64,000 bases of DNA from Butyricicoccus pullicaecorum DSM 23266 (GCF_900167005.1 NZ_FUXW01000003.1:129380-193379); one strand, 5' to 3'. Counted from the first letter of the stretch, positions 1-10,740 are shown. The notes: a model not told the origin generated them from the sequence alone. Translations and numbers: made by a program.

Positions 1-251
1 TCGGTGTCCTCGATGCAGTCGTGCAGCAGGCCGGCACAGATCGAGTCGGTATCCAGTCCCATCTCCACGATGATCTCAGCCACCGCGACCGGATGGATGA
101 TGTAGGGTTCGCCGTTGCGGCGCTTCTGACCTTCATGCGCCTGTGCCGCGCACTCGTAGGCGGCACGGATCTTCTTGACATTGGCCGAGGGGTTCTGCTT
201 TTCCACCCGCTCGATCAGAAAATCAATCCTGTTTTTCATCGGAGCGCTCAT
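1..251 (-). CDS. relA: RelA/SpoT-type (p)ppGpp synthetase/hydrolase, N-terminal fragment (runs off left edge)
   Basis: Only the first 83 residues are inside the window. They read like the start of the HD hydrolase domain of bifunctional Rel enzymes, with the motif EPYIIHPVAVAEI followed by LLHDCIEDT, which carries the HD metal-binding pair. Rel enzymes make and destroy the stringent-response alarmone (p)ppGpp in the cytoplasm. I chose ATG at 251; ATG at 239 (MKNRID) is an alternative. An AAAGGAAG ribosome site lies upstream of 251. The gene follows recJ by 22 bases and is probably co-transcribed with it, a common order in Clostridia. Whether the synthetase, TGS and ACT domains are intact cannot be seen. 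Confidence 0.85.
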   Translation of the reverse strand, partial: MSAPMKNRIDFLIERVEKQNPSANVKKIRAAYECAAQAHEGQKRRNGEPYIIHPVAVAEIIVEMGLDTDSICAGLLHDCIEDT

Positions 252-273
252 AACTTTGACACTTCCTTTATTC

Positions 274-2382
274 TCAAATCACACTGCCCTGCATCGTATT
301 GCAGTCCTTGCTCATGGATTGCAGGGTCTTGAGGACAACCGACTTGGAAATATCGGCCTTGCCCTCGATATGTTTTAGCACAATATTCAGCTGTCCTTCC
401 CGGAAGTGATAGCTGAGCAGACGGCTCTCGCTGAACACGTCCAGGCAGACCAGCAGCTTGCCGATGTTGATCTCGCGGCGGCTCTCCCACGATACCCGGC
501 GCGACAGTGCACCGTCGGGCACCGACAGCCAGCCATCTTCGCTGCGGCTCAAAATATGTCTCCAGACCGCGACCAGATCACGACGCTCAGGCAGCAGCAC
601 GCGGGCTTCGCGTGCGGTCAGCGCACCGTCAGACATGAACCGATTGTACAGGTTCAAAATCTTCTGGTCGGCCATGACCTCGCAGGTGCTCAGCTGAATA
701 TCACGGATGACCAGCTGCACGCTGCACCGTCCGCGGTACTCATTGATCTCCAGACAGAATGCCGCGTCTACATAGTTGCCCTGTGCAAATCCGCATCCGC
801 CCTGTCCGGTACCGAACAGCATGGCCGTGTAGGTCTGACCATCCTTGGACAGCGTCAGCCGCACATGGCGGTCGGACGAAATGGGCGTAATCTCCTCGAC
901 CAGCAGATCGCACATGGAAAAGACCGGCTGCGGGTTGCCCATGCCAAACGGCTCGAGCACATCCAGCCCACGGGTTGCCTCGGTTGAGATAAACTCAGGT
1001 GCAATCGGGCAGTCAATGTGCAAAATGGGCATGAGTTCCTGCGGGTTGACATGCTCCCGCGCCCAAGCCTCCATATTCTCATGGAACTGCTGAATATTTT
1101 CCTCGCGGATGGTCAGTCCGGCGGCCAATTCGTGTCCGCCGAAGCGCTCGAGCAGCGGTGCGCTGTCGCACAGCGCTTCGTACAGGTTAAAGCCCTTGAC
1201 CGACCGTCCCGAACCCTTGCCGATGCCGTCTTCCAGTGCAATCAGCACGGTTGGGCAGGCGTAGCGATCACAGATGCGCGACGAGACAATGCCGATCACG
1301 CCATGATGCCAGTCCTCTCCGGCCAGCACGATGACCTGATCTTCCAGCGGGTCATACTCCAGGCGCAGCTTCTGCAAGGCCTGTTCCAAAATCTGGTTCT
1401 CGGTCGCCTGCCGCTGCTTGTTCTGCTCGCACAGCGCCATCGCCAAGGTCTGTGCACGGCGCGGATCGTCGGTCAGGAACAGCTCTGCGGCCATGTCCGC
1501 ATGACCCAGACGGCCTGCGGCATTGATACGCGGCGCTAAAATAAAGCTGATGGTCGAAGCGGTCAGGCGCTTGCCCTGCTGTCCGGACTCGTGCAGCAGC
1601 ATGGACAGACCAACGTTTTGCGTCTCTGCCATGCGGCGCAGACCTGCTGCGACAATAATACGATTTTCCCCGACCAGAAGCATGACATCAGCCACCGTGC
1701 CCAGTGCGACCAGGTCGGCGTACTGTTCGAGTACGGCGCGCTGCTGGCCGTCTCCCGCCAGTGCGCATGCCAGCTTGAACGCCACACCGACGCCTGCCAG
1801 TTCGGCAAACGGGTAGGTGCTGTCGGCACGCTTGGGGTTGACGACCGCGTTGGCGTCGGGCAGTTCTTCCCGGCATTCGTGATGATCGGTCACGACCACT
1901 TCCATGCCGAGTTCACGTGCGCGGGCGATCTCCTCGAACGCCGAAACGCCCGAGTCCACCGTGACAATCAGTCCGATGCCGTCCTGTGCCAGACGATCCA
2001 TCGCACCCATGCTCAGGCCATAACCCTCGCTCAGGCGGTCGGGAATGTAATGGCGCACATCCGCGCCCAGACTGCGCAGCACACGCGTCATCACACAAGT
2101 GGAAGTCACGCCGTCCACGTCGTAGTCGCCGAATACTGCGATCTTCTTTCCCTGTTCGATCGCTCGGCGGATGGTATCCCGCGCTTTGGCCATATCAGGC
2201 AGCAGCATTGGATCATGCAGCTTTGCGGGATCGGTTTCCAGAAAGGCGCGGGCAGCCTCAGGGGTGTCAATCCCGCGCGCGCATAAAGCGGCGGCAGCAA
2301 GCGGCGTAAAACCACAGCTGCGTGCCAGTGACCGCACAGTTTCCAGGTTGGGTTTGGCGGTCACCCATCGTTTCATTTTCAT
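274..2382 (-). CDS. recJ: Single-stranded-DNA-specific exonuclease RecJ
   Basis: RecJ degrades single-stranded DNA 5' to 3' in recombinational and mismatch repair. The 702-residue protein shows the DHH phosphoesterase signature: DYDVDG at about 86-91, TVDSG at 141-145, VTDHH at 164-168 with the DHH triad, and VNPKR at 181-185. The DHHA1 and OB-fold regions follow. It is longer than the roughly 570 residues of the E. coli enzyme, which fits Firmicutes RecJ proteins carrying an additional C-terminal domain. ATG at 2382 was chosen; ATG two codons later is possible. A good promoter lies upstream (2415-2443), and the rel gene follows closely. Confidence 0.93.
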   Translation of the reverse strand: MKMKRWVTAKPNLETVRSLARSCGFTPLAAAALCARGIDTPEAARAFLETDPAKLHDPMLLPDMAKARDTIRRAIEQGKKIAVFGDYDVDGVTSTCVMTRVLRSLGADVRHYIPDRLSEGYGLSMGAMDRLAQDGIGLIVTVDSGVSAFEEIARARELGMEVVVTDHHECREELPDANAVVNPKRADSTYPFAELAGVGVAFKLACALAGDGQQRAVLEQYADLVALGTVADVMLLVGENRIIVAAGLRRMAETQNVGLSMLLHESGQQGKRLTASTISFILAPRINAAGRLGHADMAAELFLTDDPRRAQTLAMALCEQNKQRQATENQILEQALQKLRLEYDPLEDQVIVLAGEDWHHGVIGIVSSRICDRYACPTVLIALEDGIGKGSGRSVKGFNLYEALCDSAPLLERFGGHELAAGLTIREENIQQFHENMEAWAREHVNPQELMPILHIDCPIAPEFISTEATRGLDVLEPFGMGNPQPVFSMCDLLVEEITPISSDRHVRLTLSKDGQTYTAMLFGTGQGGCGFAQGNYVDAAFCLEINEYRGRCSVQLVIRDIQLSTCEVMADQKILNLYNRFMSDGALTAREARVLLPERRDLVAVWRHILSRSEDGWLSVPDGALSRRVSWESRREINIGKLLVCLDVFSESRLLSYHFREGQLNIVLKHIEGKADISKSVVLKTLQSMSKDCNTMQGSVI

Positions 2383-2414
2383 GGTTATCCCTCGAAGTAT
2401 TCTTATTCAGACTT

Positions 2415-2443
2415 ATCATAGCAGAAAACACATGAAATCTCAA
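2415..2443 (-). promoter_or_regulatory. Predicted sigma-A promoter for recJ-rel
   Basis: On the minus strand TTGAGA is followed after 17 bases by TATGAT, about 30 bases before the recJ start. This is a close match to the vegetative consensus. Confidence 0.6.
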
Positions 2444-2594
2444 CATATTTTGCCGTCCTTTCTTGCCCTGTATCCATGAAACGCAGAAAAGACGTCTGAA
2501 AGTCTGTCTTTATATGCTGTAAGCACGAACACGCAGTCCGCATGCGTTCCCGTAAACTGCACACATTTTTTAGAGCTTTTGGCACTCCAAAGAA

Positions 2595-2620
2595 AAAGAC
2601 CGCTTCAAAAAGCGGTCTTT
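2595..2620 (-). terminator. Rho-independent terminator after uvrA
   Basis: An 11-bp perfect stem (AAAGACCGCTT pairing with AAGCGGTCTTT) with a 4-base loop is followed on the minus strand by a T-rich run. It ends the long GNAT-to-uvrA operon. Confidence 0.85.
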
Positions 2621-2637
2621 GACATAGAACTGATATT

Positions 2638-5484
2638 TTATTCGGCTTCGCGGCGTTTGCGGTCGCGTTCGAGTATCTTTTTGAGATATCTACCGGTGTA
2701 AGACGTTTCGCACGCGGCAACGTCCTCCGGTGTTCCGGCAACAACCACCTCACCGCCGCCGTCACCGCCCTCTGGGCCGAGGTCAATGATATAGTCAGCG
2801 GTCTTGATGACATCCAGATTGTGCTCGATGACCACAACCGTATTTCCAGTATCAACCAGCTTTTGCAGCACGTCTACCAGACGGTGCACATCGGCAATGT
2901 GCAGGCCGGTGGTCGGCTCGTCCAGAATGTAGATGGTCTTGCCGGTCGCACGCTTGGACAGCTCGGTCGCCAGCTTGGCACGCTGTGCCTCACCGCCCGA
3001 CAGCGTGGTCGACGACTGGCCGAGCTTGATGTAGCCCAGACCAACGTCCTGCATGGTTTGCAGCCGACGTGCGATCTTGGGCACATTTTCAAAGAAGATC
3101 AGTGCCTCATCCACGGTCATATCCAGCACTTCATAGATGTTTTTGCCCTTGTAGCGCACTTCAAGGGTTTCCTTATTGTATCGCTTGCCCTTGCACACGT
3201 CACAGGGCACGTAGATATCGGGCAAAAAGTGCATCTCGATTTTGAGCAGGCCGTCGCCCGTGCACGCCTCGCATCGACCGCCCTTGACGTTAAACGAGAA
3301 TCGTCCGGGGCCGTAGCCGCGCATCTTGGCATCCTGCGTCGAGGCGAACAGGTCACGGATGTCGTTGAATACGCCGGTATAGGTTGCCGGGTTGGAACGC
3401 GGCGTGCGTCCGATGGGCGACTGGTCGATATCGATGACCTTGTCCAGATTTTCCATGCCCTCAATGGAGTCGAATGCACCCGGTCGGGTCTTTGCACCGT
3501 TCAAATCAGCAGCCAGCTTCTTGTACAGAATCTCGTTGATGAACGACGACTTGCCCGAACCAGACACACCGGTCACACAGGTCAGCGTGCCGAGCGGGAT
3601 GGAGAAATCGGTATGCTTTAAGTTGTTGACCGCCGCACCGCGCACGGTCAGCCACTTGCCGCTTCCCTTTCTGTGCACCTCGGGCACCGGAATGAACCGT
3701 CTGCCCGACAAGTATGCGCCGGTGATGGACTTTTCATCCTCAAGCATCTCGTCGACCGTACCCTGGAACACGACTTCACCGCCATGTACACCTGCACCCG
3801 GACCGATATCGACGATATGGTCGGCAGCGTACATGGTATCCTCATCGTGCTCGACCACAATCAATGTGTTGCCCAGATCGCGCAGACGCTTGAGCGTATC
3901 GAGCAGCTTATCGTTGTCGCGCTGGTGCAGACCGATGGACGGCTCGTCCAGAATATACAGCACGCCCATGAGCGACGAACCGATCTGCGTCGCCAGACGG
4001 ATGCGCTGGCTCTCACCGCCCGACAGCGTACCCGAAGCACGCGACAGGGTCAGGTATTCCAGACCGACCGACTGCAAAAATCCCAGACGGTCCAAGATTT
4101 CCTTGATGACACGATCACCGATCTTGTGCTGCATCTCGGTCAGTTCCAAATTATGCATGAAATCCAATGCCTTGGTGACCGACAGTTCACAGTACTGGGC
4201 GATGTTCAGACCGCCCACCGTGACCGCAAGAATCTCTTTTTTGAGGCGATGGCCGTGACAGTCCGGGCAGAGGATCTCACTCATGCAGTCCTCGATCTCG
4301 GCACGCATGTAATCGCTGTTCGTCTCGTGGTAGCGGCGTTCCAGATTGTTGATGATGCCCTCGAACGGCTGGCTCATCGTACTGCCCGAAAAGCGCTTGA
4401 CCGACAGTTCCAGCGGTTCTCCCTTGGTACCGTACAGCAGCGCGTCCAGCGCATCTTCGGAGAAGTCGCACAGCGGGGTATCCATGGTGAACCCAAAACG
4501 CTTGCCCAATGCATCATAGTACATGCGCGAAATCGAGCCAGGTTCGGCGTTCGACCAGCCCGATGCCCGGATGGCACCCTCGGCAATGGACAGCTTGCGG
4601 TTGGGAATGATGCGGTCGGGGTCAATCTTCATCTGGATGCCCAGACCGGTACAGGTCGGGCAGGCACCATAGGGATTGTTAAACGAGAACATGCGCGGCG
4701 TCAGCTCTTCGATCGAGATGCCGCAGTCCTCACAGGCATAGTTCTGGGAGAAAGTCAGCGTTTCCCCGCCGATGACATCGGCCAGTACCAAACCGCCCGA
4801 CAGTGCGGACGCGGTCTCGACCGAGTCGGTGATACGCGAGCGCGCGTCCGGGCGCACGACCACGCGGTCGACCACGACTTCGATCGAGTGCTTTTTATTC
4901 TTCTCCAGCTTGATTTCTTCGGACAGATCGTACAGATTGCCGTCCACTCGCACGCGGACATAGCCCGACTTGCGGGCATCATTCAAAATCTTGACGTGTT
5001 CGCCCTTGCGCTGGCGCACGACCGGTGCCAGAATCTGCATTTTGGTGCCTTCGGGCAGGCTCATCAGCTGGTCAATGATCTGGTCAATGGTCTGCTGGTG
5101 AATTTCCTTGCCGCACTTGGGACAGTGCGGCGTGCCGATACGCGCCCAGAGCAGACGCAAATAATCATAAATCTCGGTAACCGTGCCCACCGTCGAGCGC
5201 GGGTTCTTGGAGGTGGTTTTCTGGTCGATGGAAATCGCCGGGGACAGACCGTCGATATAATCTACATCGGGTTTTTCCATCTGTCCGAGGAACTGACGTG
5301 CATAGGAGGACAGCGACTCGACATAGCGGCGCTGTCCCTCGGCGTAAATGGTATCGAACGCCAGTGAGGATTTACCCGAACCGGACAGTCCGGTAAAAAC
5401 CACCAGCTTATCACGCGGGATGGCGATATCCACATTCTTGAGGTTGTGTTCTCGCGCTCCCTTGATATAAATTTGCTCTTGCAT
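2638..5484 (-). CDS. uvrA: Excinuclease ABC subunit A (UvrA)
   Basis: UvrA recognises bulky DNA lesions and loads UvrB in nucleotide excision repair. The 948-residue protein has two ABC ATPase modules: Walker [10 protein letters not shown] at 32-40, and a second Walker [10 protein letters not shown], in the C-terminal half. Both ABC signature sequences are present ([13 protein letters not shown] and [13 protein letters not shown]). Paired cysteines of the zinc modules are visible (CPKCGKE, CEDCG, CPTCTG, CEACTG, CDVCKG). Length is normal for the family. The ATG at 5484 is preceded by GAAAGGAAG. It is the last gene of an operon that also holds uvrB, with an MBL hydrolase and a flavodoxin/ferredoxin protein between the two. 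Confidence 0.97.
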   Translation of the reverse strand: MQEQIYIKGAREHNLKNVDIAIPRDKLVVFTGLSGSGKSSLAFDTIYAEGQRRYVESLSSYARQFLGQMEKPDVDYIDGLSPAISIDQKTTSKNPRSTVGTVTEIYDYLRLLWARIGTPHCPKCGKEIHQQTIDQIIDQLMSLPEGTKMQILAPVVRQRKGEHVKILNDARKSGYVRVRVDGNLYDLSEEIKLEKNKKHSIEVVVDRVVVRPDARSRITDSVETASALSGGLVLADVIGGETLTFSQNYACEDCGISIEELTPRMFSFNNPYGACPTCTGLGIQMKIDPDRIIPNRKLSIAEGAIRASGWSNAEPGSISRMYYDALGKRFGFTMDTPLCDFSEDALDALLYGTKGEPLELSVKRFSGSTMSQPFEGIINNLERRYHETNSDYMRAEIEDCMSEILCPDCHGHRLKKEILAVTVGGLNIAQYCELSVTKALDFMHNLELTEMQHKIGDRVIKEILDRLGFLQSVGLEYLTLSRASGTLSGGESQRIRLATQIGSSLMGVLYILDEPSIGLHQRDNDKLLDTLKRLRDLGNTLIVVEHDEDTMYAADHIVDIGPGAGVHGGEVVFQGTVDEMLEDEKSITGAYLSGRRFIPVPEVHRKGSGKWLTVRGAAVNNLKHTDFSIPLGTLTCVTGVSGSGKSSFINEILYKKLAADLNGAKTRPGAFDSIEGMENLDKVIDIDQSPIGRTPRSNPATYTGVFNDIRDLFASTQDAKMRGYGPGRFSFNVKGGRCEACTGDGLLKIEMHFLPDIYVPCDVCKGKRYNKETLEVRYKGKNIYEVLDMTVDEALIFFENVPKIARRLQTMQDVGLGYIKLGQSSTTLSGGEAQRAKLATELSKRATGKTIYILDEPTTGLHIADVHRLVDVLQKLVDTGNTVVVIEHNLDVIKTADYIIDLGPEGGDGGGEVVVAGTPEDVAACETSYTGRYLKKILERDRKRREAE

Positions 5485-5511
5485 AGATCTTCCTTTCGCA
5501 CCGATATCCGC

Positions 5512-6324
5512 TCACACAAAGGTGGCGTTGTCCGCTCTGCGGGCGTAGCCAAGTTCCAGCTCTTCCTTGTGGTACAGATATCCGGGATCGTCGTAATATT
5601 TCGCGCCGGTGGGACATTTCTTCACACAGGCGCAGCACTTGATACAGACACCGGGAACCAGCGACGGGTCGCTCTTGTCAATCGAGCCCATCGGGCAAAC
5701 GTTCACACAGATACCGCAGCCATCGCACTTATCCGGGTCGGTTTTGGGTTTCACTTTTAAAATGTTGATGGGATTTCCCGCACGGTCACGGGGTGTATAG
5801 TATGGACGGACGGGGTCTTGACCACCAACCTGTGCCGGCGTGACATAGGTTCCTGCGGTCAGTTTCTCCCAGACTGCGCCCGCAAATGCACGCGCCTCGA
5901 CAAGGTCATCCGCATCCGGCCGTCCAGCTGCGAGGGTACGCGAAAAAGCGTGTTCTCCGACAAAGGCCGCACCCGCGATGGTATGAAATCCATCTTGCTC
6001 CAAAATGTTGCGCAGTTCCATCAAACCGTCGTCGTAATTGCGGTTGCCGAACAGCACGACCGGCACGGCCAGCGCACCGCCGCCCACGACCGTATGTAAA
6101 TACTTGACCAGCAGATTGGGTACACGTCCGGCGTAGACCGGTGTGCCAAAGACGACCAGATCATCCGGGCCAAAGGTCTTGACCGTCTCGCGGGACGCGG
6201 GCAGGGTAAAATCGAAAACTTGGTAATCGGTTCCGGCGTGCTGCGCCAGCGTCTGCGCAATCGTGCGCACGACCATCTTGGTCGTATCAGTCGCACTCCA
6301 GTACATCGCGTGAATGGTTCTCAT
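5512..6324 (-). CDS. EFR1-type flavodoxin-ferredoxin fusion protein
   Basis: The protein joins an N-terminal flavodoxin-like domain (WSATDTTKMV near the start, a likely phosphate-binding loop for FMN) to a C-terminal two-cluster ferredoxin. The cluster motifs are CDGCGICVNVCPMG at about 200-213 and CIKCCACVKKCPTG at about 227-240, each CxxCxxCxxxCP, so two [4Fe-4S] clusters are expected. The family (EFR1 ferredoxin) is common in anaerobes; its redox partner is usually unknown. The start at 6324 has a GGGGAGAG ribosome site. An ATG at 6345 overlaps the upstream stop as ATGA and would add seven residues. It lies between the MBL gene and uvrA. A role in repair is not shown by the sequence. Confidence 0.8.
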   Translation of the reverse strand: MRTIHAMYWSATDTTKMVVRTIAQTLAQHAGTDYQVFDFTLPASRETVKTFGPDDLVVFGTPVYAGRVPNLLVKYLHTVVGGGALAVPVVLFGNRNYDDGLMELRNILEQDGFHTIAGAAFVGEHAFSRTLAAGRPDADDLVEARAFAGAVWEKLTAGTYVTPAQVGGQDPVRPYYTPRDRAGNPINILKVKPKTDPDKCDGCGICVNVCPMGSIDKSDPSLVPGVCIKCCACVKKCPTGAKYYDDPGYLYHKEELELGYARRADNATFV

Positions 6325-6341
6325 CTGTCTCTCCCCTCTCG

Positions 6342-7163
6342 TCATAGGTCGACCTGACTGCCTGCGGGCAGATATCCGATCTGATCGCCCAGCATATCGT
6401 GCAGTACCGCGTAAGCATGCTCACCGGTACAGTGTCCGGTCAGATAGCGTGCGCCCGTTTTGCCCAGCCGCTCACCTACCGCACGAATCAGTTCGTCCGG
6501 TTCGCTCTTCTTCTGACTGGGACTGTACAGATGCATGCCGCCCACCACGACATCGGGCATCCGTCCGGCGTGCTCAGCCGCACGCTGCACCAGATTGACC
6601 ACACCGCGATGCGCACAGCCGGTAAACAGGATGCACTTGCCCTTGTCGTACACAATCAGGCTCTGTTCGTGGGCAAAAGCATCAGGTACATAGGTATCGC
6701 CCACCCGCTCGAGCAGGTTTTTGCCGCCTTCAGACTGGCATTCGGTGCCGGTCACGTCGGAAAACAGCAGCAGATTGGGGCTGACCTCGTACACGTCCCC
6801 GGTAGGAACCAGACGCGGATGATGTTCCAGTTCAGGGTCCAAGCCGATTGGCCGCACGCCCTCAGGTTTGCGTGAAAAATGCGGCTCAAACGCCCGGGAA
6901 TGGACGTAGACCGGCGCGTGATCGTTCTCTCTCAGAAAGGCGGACAGTCCACCGCCGTGGTCATAGTGTCCATGGGACAAAAACGCGCGGTCAACACGGG
7001 CAATGTCCAGCCCCAGCGCATGCGCGTTGCGCAAAAACAGTTCACTCTGTCCGAGGTCGAACAGCAGGTGCTCGCGCTCGGTCTCAAGATAAAAACTCAG
7101 TCCATGCTCACAGCCGAATGCCGGATCGGCTGCATGCTCCTCGACCAGCGTATACAAGCGCAT
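6342..7163 (-). CDS. MBL-fold metallohydrolase
   Basis: A 273-residue metallo-beta-lactamase-fold protein. The metal-binding motif HGHYDH is at about 64-69, with further ligands expected at the 'TGCAHRGVVN' histidine and near the C-terminal 'TGHCTGEHA'. This arrangement resembles the small MBL group annotated as 7,8-dihydropterin-6-methyl-4-(beta-D-ribofuranosyl)-aminobenzene-5'-phosphate synthase-like, many members of which have no proven substrate. It sits 17 bases after uvrB and its stop overlaps the possible ATG of the EFR1 gene, so it is part of the uvr operon. I assign only the fold and hydrolase class. Confidence 0.8.
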   Translation of the reverse strand: MRLYTLVEEHAADPAFGCEHGLSFYLETEREHLLFDLGQSELFLRNAHALGLDIARVDRAFLSHGHYDHGGGLSAFLRENDHAPVYVHSRAFEPHFSRKPEGVRPIGLDPELEHHPRLVPTGDVYEVSPNLLLFSDVTGTECQSEGGKNLLERVGDTYVPDAFAHEQSLIVYDKGKCILFTGCAHRGVVNLVQRAAEHAGRMPDVVVGGMHLYSPSQKKSEPDELIRAVGERLGKTGARYLTGHCTGEHAYAVLHDMLGDQIGYLPAGSQVDL

Positions 7164-7180
7164 ATCTGCGCCTCCTCTCT

Positions 7181-9136
7181 CTATTTCCCGCTCTCGAGTG
7201 CCTTGATCTGGTCACGCAGCTCGGCTGCCAGCTCGAACTCGAGCAGCTTTGCCGCCTCCTTCATCTGGCGGGTCAGACGGGCGATCTCGGCCGTGCGCTC
7301 GGTCTTGCTCATGCGCTTTTTGCCGGGCGTCTTGCTCTCGGACGAAATCTCGATGATCTCGTGGACGTTCTTCTGGATGGTCTTGGGCACGATACCGTGC
7401 GCCTTGTTGAACGCCATCTGCTTTTCTCTGCGACGTGCGGTCTCGTCGATGGCACGGCGCATAGAATTTGTGATGGTATCCGCGTACATGACGACACGAC
7501 CCTCGGCATTTCGCGCCGCACGGCCAATGGTCTGGATGAGCGAGGTTTCCGAGCGCAGGAAGCCCTCCTTGTCCGCATCCAGAATGGCAACCAGCGAGAC
7601 TTCGGGCAAGTCCAGACCCTCACGCAGCAGGTTGATGCCGACCAGCACGTCGTACAGACCCAGACGCAGATCGCGGATGAGCTCCATGCGCTCGATGGTC
7701 TTGACATCGTGGTGCAGATAGCGCACGCGCACGCCGGCATTTTCCAGATAATCGGTCAGATCTTCGGCCATCTTTTTGGTCAGCGTCGTGACCAATACGC
7801 GCTCCTTGCGTGCGGTGACCGCGTGAATCTCACCCAGCAGGTCGTCGATCTGACCCTCAACCGGGCGCACCTCGATGATGGGGTCAAGCAGACCGGTCGG
7901 CCTGATGACCTGCTCGACGATCTGACCCGAGCGCTCGCGCTCGTAGTCGCCCGGCGTTGCCGAGACGTAAATGACCTGGTTGATGCGGTCGTTAAATTCC
8001 TCGAAGTTCAAAGGACGGTTATCAAAGGCCGACGGCAGACGGAAACCGTTGTCAATCAGGCTCTTTTTGCGTGCGTAGTCGCCGTGATACATGGCGCGCA
8101 CCTGCGGCAGAGTCACGTGACTCTCGTCGACGATGAGCAGGAAGTCCTTGGGGAAATAGTCGATAAGGGTAAAAGGTGCCGAACCGGGTTCACGTCCGGA
8201 AATAACGCGGGAATAGTTCTCGATACCGCTGCAAAAGCCGATTTCCTGCATCATTTCGATATCATAGCGGGTGCGCTGGGCAATGCGCTGGGCTTCGACC
8301 AGCTTGCCATGCTCCTCAAACCACTTGACCCGCTCGTCCAGTTCACGTTCCAGTTCCTCGACCGCGCGTGCCATCTTCTCTTTGGTCGTGACGTAGTGGC
8401 TTGCCGGGTAGATGGCGACGTGCTGCACGTCGCGGGTGGCTGCGCCGGTCAGCGGGTTGATCTCGCACAGGCGGTCAATCTCATCTCCAAAGAACTCCAC
8501 GCGGAAGGCCATATTCTCCGCGTATGCTGGCCAGATCTCGACCACGTCGCCGCGCACACGGAAACGGTTACGCTCGAATGCGATGTCATTGCGCTCGTAC
8601 TGAATCTCGATGAGCTTGCGCAGCAGCTCGTCGCGATCGCGTGTCATGCCCGGACGCAGCGAAATGACCATGTTCTTGTAATCGATCGGGTCACCGAGCG
8701 AGTAGATGCACGAGACCGAGGCCACGATGATGACGTCTTCCCGCTCGAACAGTGCACTCGTCGCCGAGTGGCGCAGGCGGTCAATCTCCTCGTTGATGGC
8801 CGAATCCTTCTCAATGTAGGTATCAGTCGAGGCAATATAAGCCTCAGGCTGGTAGTAATCGTAGTAAGAAACGAAAAATTCCACCGCATTATGCGGGAAA
8901 AACTCGCGCAGCTCGGAACAAAGCTGCGCTGCAAGGGTCTTATTGTGAGCAAGCACCAACGTCGGGCGCTGGGTGCGCTCGATGATGTTTGCCATGGTGA
9001 AGGTCTTACCCGAACCGGTAACGCCGAGCAGTGTCTGCTCGGTCAGACCGTTTTCCACACCGGCAGACAGGGCTGCAACCGCCGTGGGCTGATCGCCCGC
9101 CATCTGGTACGGGCTGACTACCTGAAATTTTGGCAT
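7181..9136 (-). CDS. uvrB: Excinuclease ABC subunit B (UvrB)
   Basis: UvrB is the damage-verifying helicase-like subunit that holds DNA for UvrC incision. The 651-residue form begins [17 protein letters not shown], the usual start of the family. It carries Walker A GVTGSGKT at about 38-45, the beta-hairpin region around [11 protein letters not shown], helicase motifs ending in [10 protein letters not shown], and a C-terminal UVR motif near [11 protein letters not shown] that contacts UvrA and UvrC. ATG at 9136 was preferred over an upstream in-frame start at 9175 because AGGAGG lies at the proper distance. radC ends 14 bases upstream. uvrC is not in this window. Confidence 0.97.
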   Translation of the reverse strand: MPKFQVVSPYQMAGDQPTAVAALSAGVENGLTEQTLLGVTGSGKTFTMANIIERTQRPTLVLAHNKTLAAQLCSELREFFPHNAVEFFVSYYDYYQPEAYIASTDTYIEKDSAINEEIDRLRHSATSALFEREDVIIVASVSCIYSLGDPIDYKNMVISLRPGMTRDRDELLRKLIEIQYERNDIAFERNRFRVRGDVVEIWPAYAENMAFRVEFFGDEIDRLCEINPLTGAATRDVQHVAIYPASHYVTTKEKMARAVEELERELDERVKWFEEHGKLVEAQRIAQRTRYDIEMMQEIGFCSGIENYSRVISGREPGSAPFTLIDYFPKDFLLIVDESHVTLPQVRAMYHGDYARKKSLIDNGFRLPSAFDNRPLNFEEFNDRINQVIYVSATPGDYERERSGQIVEQVIRPTGLLDPIIEVRPVEGQIDDLLGEIHAVTARKERVLVTTLTKKMAEDLTDYLENAGVRVRYLHHDVKTIERMELIRDLRLGLYDVLVGINLLREGLDLPEVSLVAILDADKEGFLRSETSLIQTIGRAARNAEGRVVMYADTITNSMRRAIDETARRREKQMAFNKAHGIVPKTIQKNVHEIIEISSESKTPGKKRMSKTERTAEIARLTRQMKEAAKLLEFELAAELRDQIKALESGK

Positions 9137-9150
9137 AGGGGATGTTCCTC

Positions 9151-9900
9151 CTAGTATTTTGCAAAAAATCCGCACTCGGACAGGGAGACAAAGTCATGTT
9201 CTCCGAAAATCAGGTGCTCGATCAGATCGATACCGACACCGCGTAGCAAGGTCCAAAGCTGTTCGGTCGTGCGGATATCGGCCTGTGACGGACGCGCCGG
9301 ACCGCGTGGATGATTGTGCGCGAGCACAACGCTGTCAGCCTTATGGCGCATGGCCAGTTCGTTGATGGCCTGCACACTGACTTCGCTTGCGCTGACCGCA
9401 CCGTGACACAGCAAATCACAGCTGATGGGACGGCGTGCCGCATCCAGACAAAGTAAAACCGCGATCTCCTGCCGCAGTCCCTTGAACTGCGGACGCAGGT
9501 AATCGGCCATGCGCTCGACCGTATCCAGCTGCGCACGGGAGTTTTGCTGAATGGTGCGGCTGCGGTCGCAGCGGCGCTCATGTGCACCCAGGGTATACAG
9601 ATAGAGTGCAACCTGATCGCCCACACCATCCACCTTTTTGAGTTCCTCGATCGAAGCCTCGAACACGCGATGATACCCGCCAAAGGTGCGAATCAAGCGA
9701 TGCGCCAAGGGGTTGACATCGCGTCTGGGCACGGCATAGTACAGCAAGACCTCGAGCGCCTCATGCGGCTGCAAACTGTCAAATCCCTGCTGTACCAGAC
9801 GCTCACGCATGCGCGTGCGGTGGTCAGTGTGCACGGGCACATCTTTCTTCTTTTCCTGTTTTGTGCTTTTCTTCGGTTTCTCCGCCGATGACTTGGACAT
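9151..9900 (-). CDS. radC: RadC/JAB-domain protein
   Basis: A 249-residue RadC-family protein. A lysine-rich N-terminus (1-20) and a helix-hairpin-helix-like segment (about 35-110, including VDGVGDQVA) precede the JAB domain. That domain holds a complete JAMM metal site, [14 protein letters not shown] at 195-208 (HxHx7SxxD). The old name implies DNA repair, but a direct repair role has been disputed for this family, and the biochemical activity is unproven. AGGAGG precedes the ATG at 9900. The gene lies between a GNAT gene and uvrB. Confidence 0.88.
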   Translation of the reverse strand: MSKSSAEKPKKSTKQEKKKDVPVHTDHRTRMRERLVQQGFDSLQPHEALEVLLYYAVPRRDVNPLAHRLIRTFGGYHRVFEASIEELKKVDGVGDQVALYLYTLGAHERRCDRSRTIQQNSRAQLDTVERMADYLRPQFKGLRQEIAVLLCLDAARRPISCDLLCHGAVSASEVSVQAINELAMRHKADSVVLAHNHPRGPARPSQADIRTTEQLWTLLRGVGIDLIEHLIFGEHDFVSLSECGFFAKY

Positions 9901-9932
9901 CGCGGTCTCACCTCCTGCCTGTTACGCCTGCA

Positions 9933-10559
9933 TCACGCACCGTGTACGCGGACGGTCTCGTCCAGACGCACGGTCTTGGCCTGCGCCTCGAGCACAGCCT
10001 TGGTCTGCGCTTCATCCCGAATCTCCGGAAAGGGTACGGTCGGCACCGGTGCCATCTCATGCGGACGCAGGCTCTTGGCCATCCAGAGCACATCGCGCCA
10101 CTGTCCAAACTTGTACATGCTGTTCTGATACGCACCCGAGATGGTAAATCCCATCGCGGTATGGAACTTGATGCTGCGCTCGTTGGGCGAAGTGATACCG
10201 ACAAAGATATTGTAATAGCCCTGACGCACGAGCAGCGAAAAGAGTGCACGATAGAGCGCTGCCGCGACCCCCTGACGGTGAAAATCAGGGGCAACATAGA
10301 TCGAAGTCTCGACCGACCACTGATATCCTGCACGGGAGCGATGGGGCGAGGCGTAGCCATACCCAGCGATCCGTCCATCGATCCGGCAGACCAGCCAGGG
10401 CAGGGTCTTGGTATAGGTTTCGATGCGTCGGCAGAATTCCTCATGGGAAGGTGCTTCATATTCGCTGGAAACCGTGGTGTTGGTCACATATGGGCCATAA
10501 ATTGCAAGCATTTCGTCAGCGTCTGCCAGTGTGGCAGGCTGAATGGTGACTTGGGACAT
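9933..10559 (-). CDS. GNAT-family N-acetyltransferase, phosphinothricin acetyltransferase-like
   Basis: A 208-residue acyl-CoA acetyltransferase. The N-terminus (TIQPATLADADEMLAIYGPYV) and the core with DFHRQGVAAALYRAL, the acetyl-CoA pyrophosphate-binding loop Q/RxxGxA, resemble the bar/pat and YwnH-type acyltransferases. These acetylate small amines such as phosphinothricin or methionine sulfone. The substrate cannot be read from sequence. ATG at 10559 has a GGGGAAG site. It is the first gene of the radC-uvrB-MBL-EFR1-uvrA operon, with its own promoter upstream. Confidence 0.82.
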   Translation of the reverse strand: MSQVTIQPATLADADEMLAIYGPYVTNTTVSSEYEAPSHEEFCRRIETYTKTLPWLVCRIDGRIAGYGYASPHRSRAGYQWSVETSIYVAPDFHRQGVAAALYRALFSLLVRQGYYNIFVGITSPNERSIKFHTAMGFTISGAYQNSMYKFGQWRDVLWMAKSLRPHEMAPVPTVPFPEIRDEAQTKAVLEAQAKTVRLDETVRVHGA

Positions 10560-10613
10560 ATCGTTTTCTTCCCCTTTGCGCGCAGATGCGCCAGATGTTC
10601 TTTTTCATCCTAT

Positions 10614-10643
10614 ATCATAGCACAAACGAACGTCTGTTTGCAA
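10614..10643 (-). promoter_or_regulatory. Predicted promoter of the GNAT-radC-uvrB-uvrA operon
   Basis: TTGCAA and TATGAT are separated by 18 bases on the minus strand, about 55 bases before the GNAT start. It is back to back with the promoter of the DUF4364 gene. Confidence 0.6.
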
Positions 10644-10680
10644 CCGTTTTTTCCCCTTCTCTTTTTGTCATTCTGCCCGT

Positions 10681-10708
10681 TTCCCTGTCCGATAAAACGT
10701 GGTATACT
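10681..10708 (+). promoter_or_regulatory. Predicted extended -10 promoter for the DUF4364 gene
   Basis: TGG immediately before TATACT forms an extended -10 element; the -35 TTCCCT, 16 bases upstream, is poor. The gene starts 33 bases downstream behind AAGGAGG. Confidence 0.5.
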
Positions 10709-10740
10709 GTATTTGACTATGAGCGCAAGGAGGACACGCC

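Noticed and set aside
3673..5367. A 564-codon plus-strand frame opposite uvrA
   Set aside because: Same explanation: antisense openness over a GC-rich conserved gene.
6848..9154. A 768-codon plus-strand frame opposite uvrB
   Set aside because: Shadow of uvrB codon usage; low-complexity translation and no start signals.
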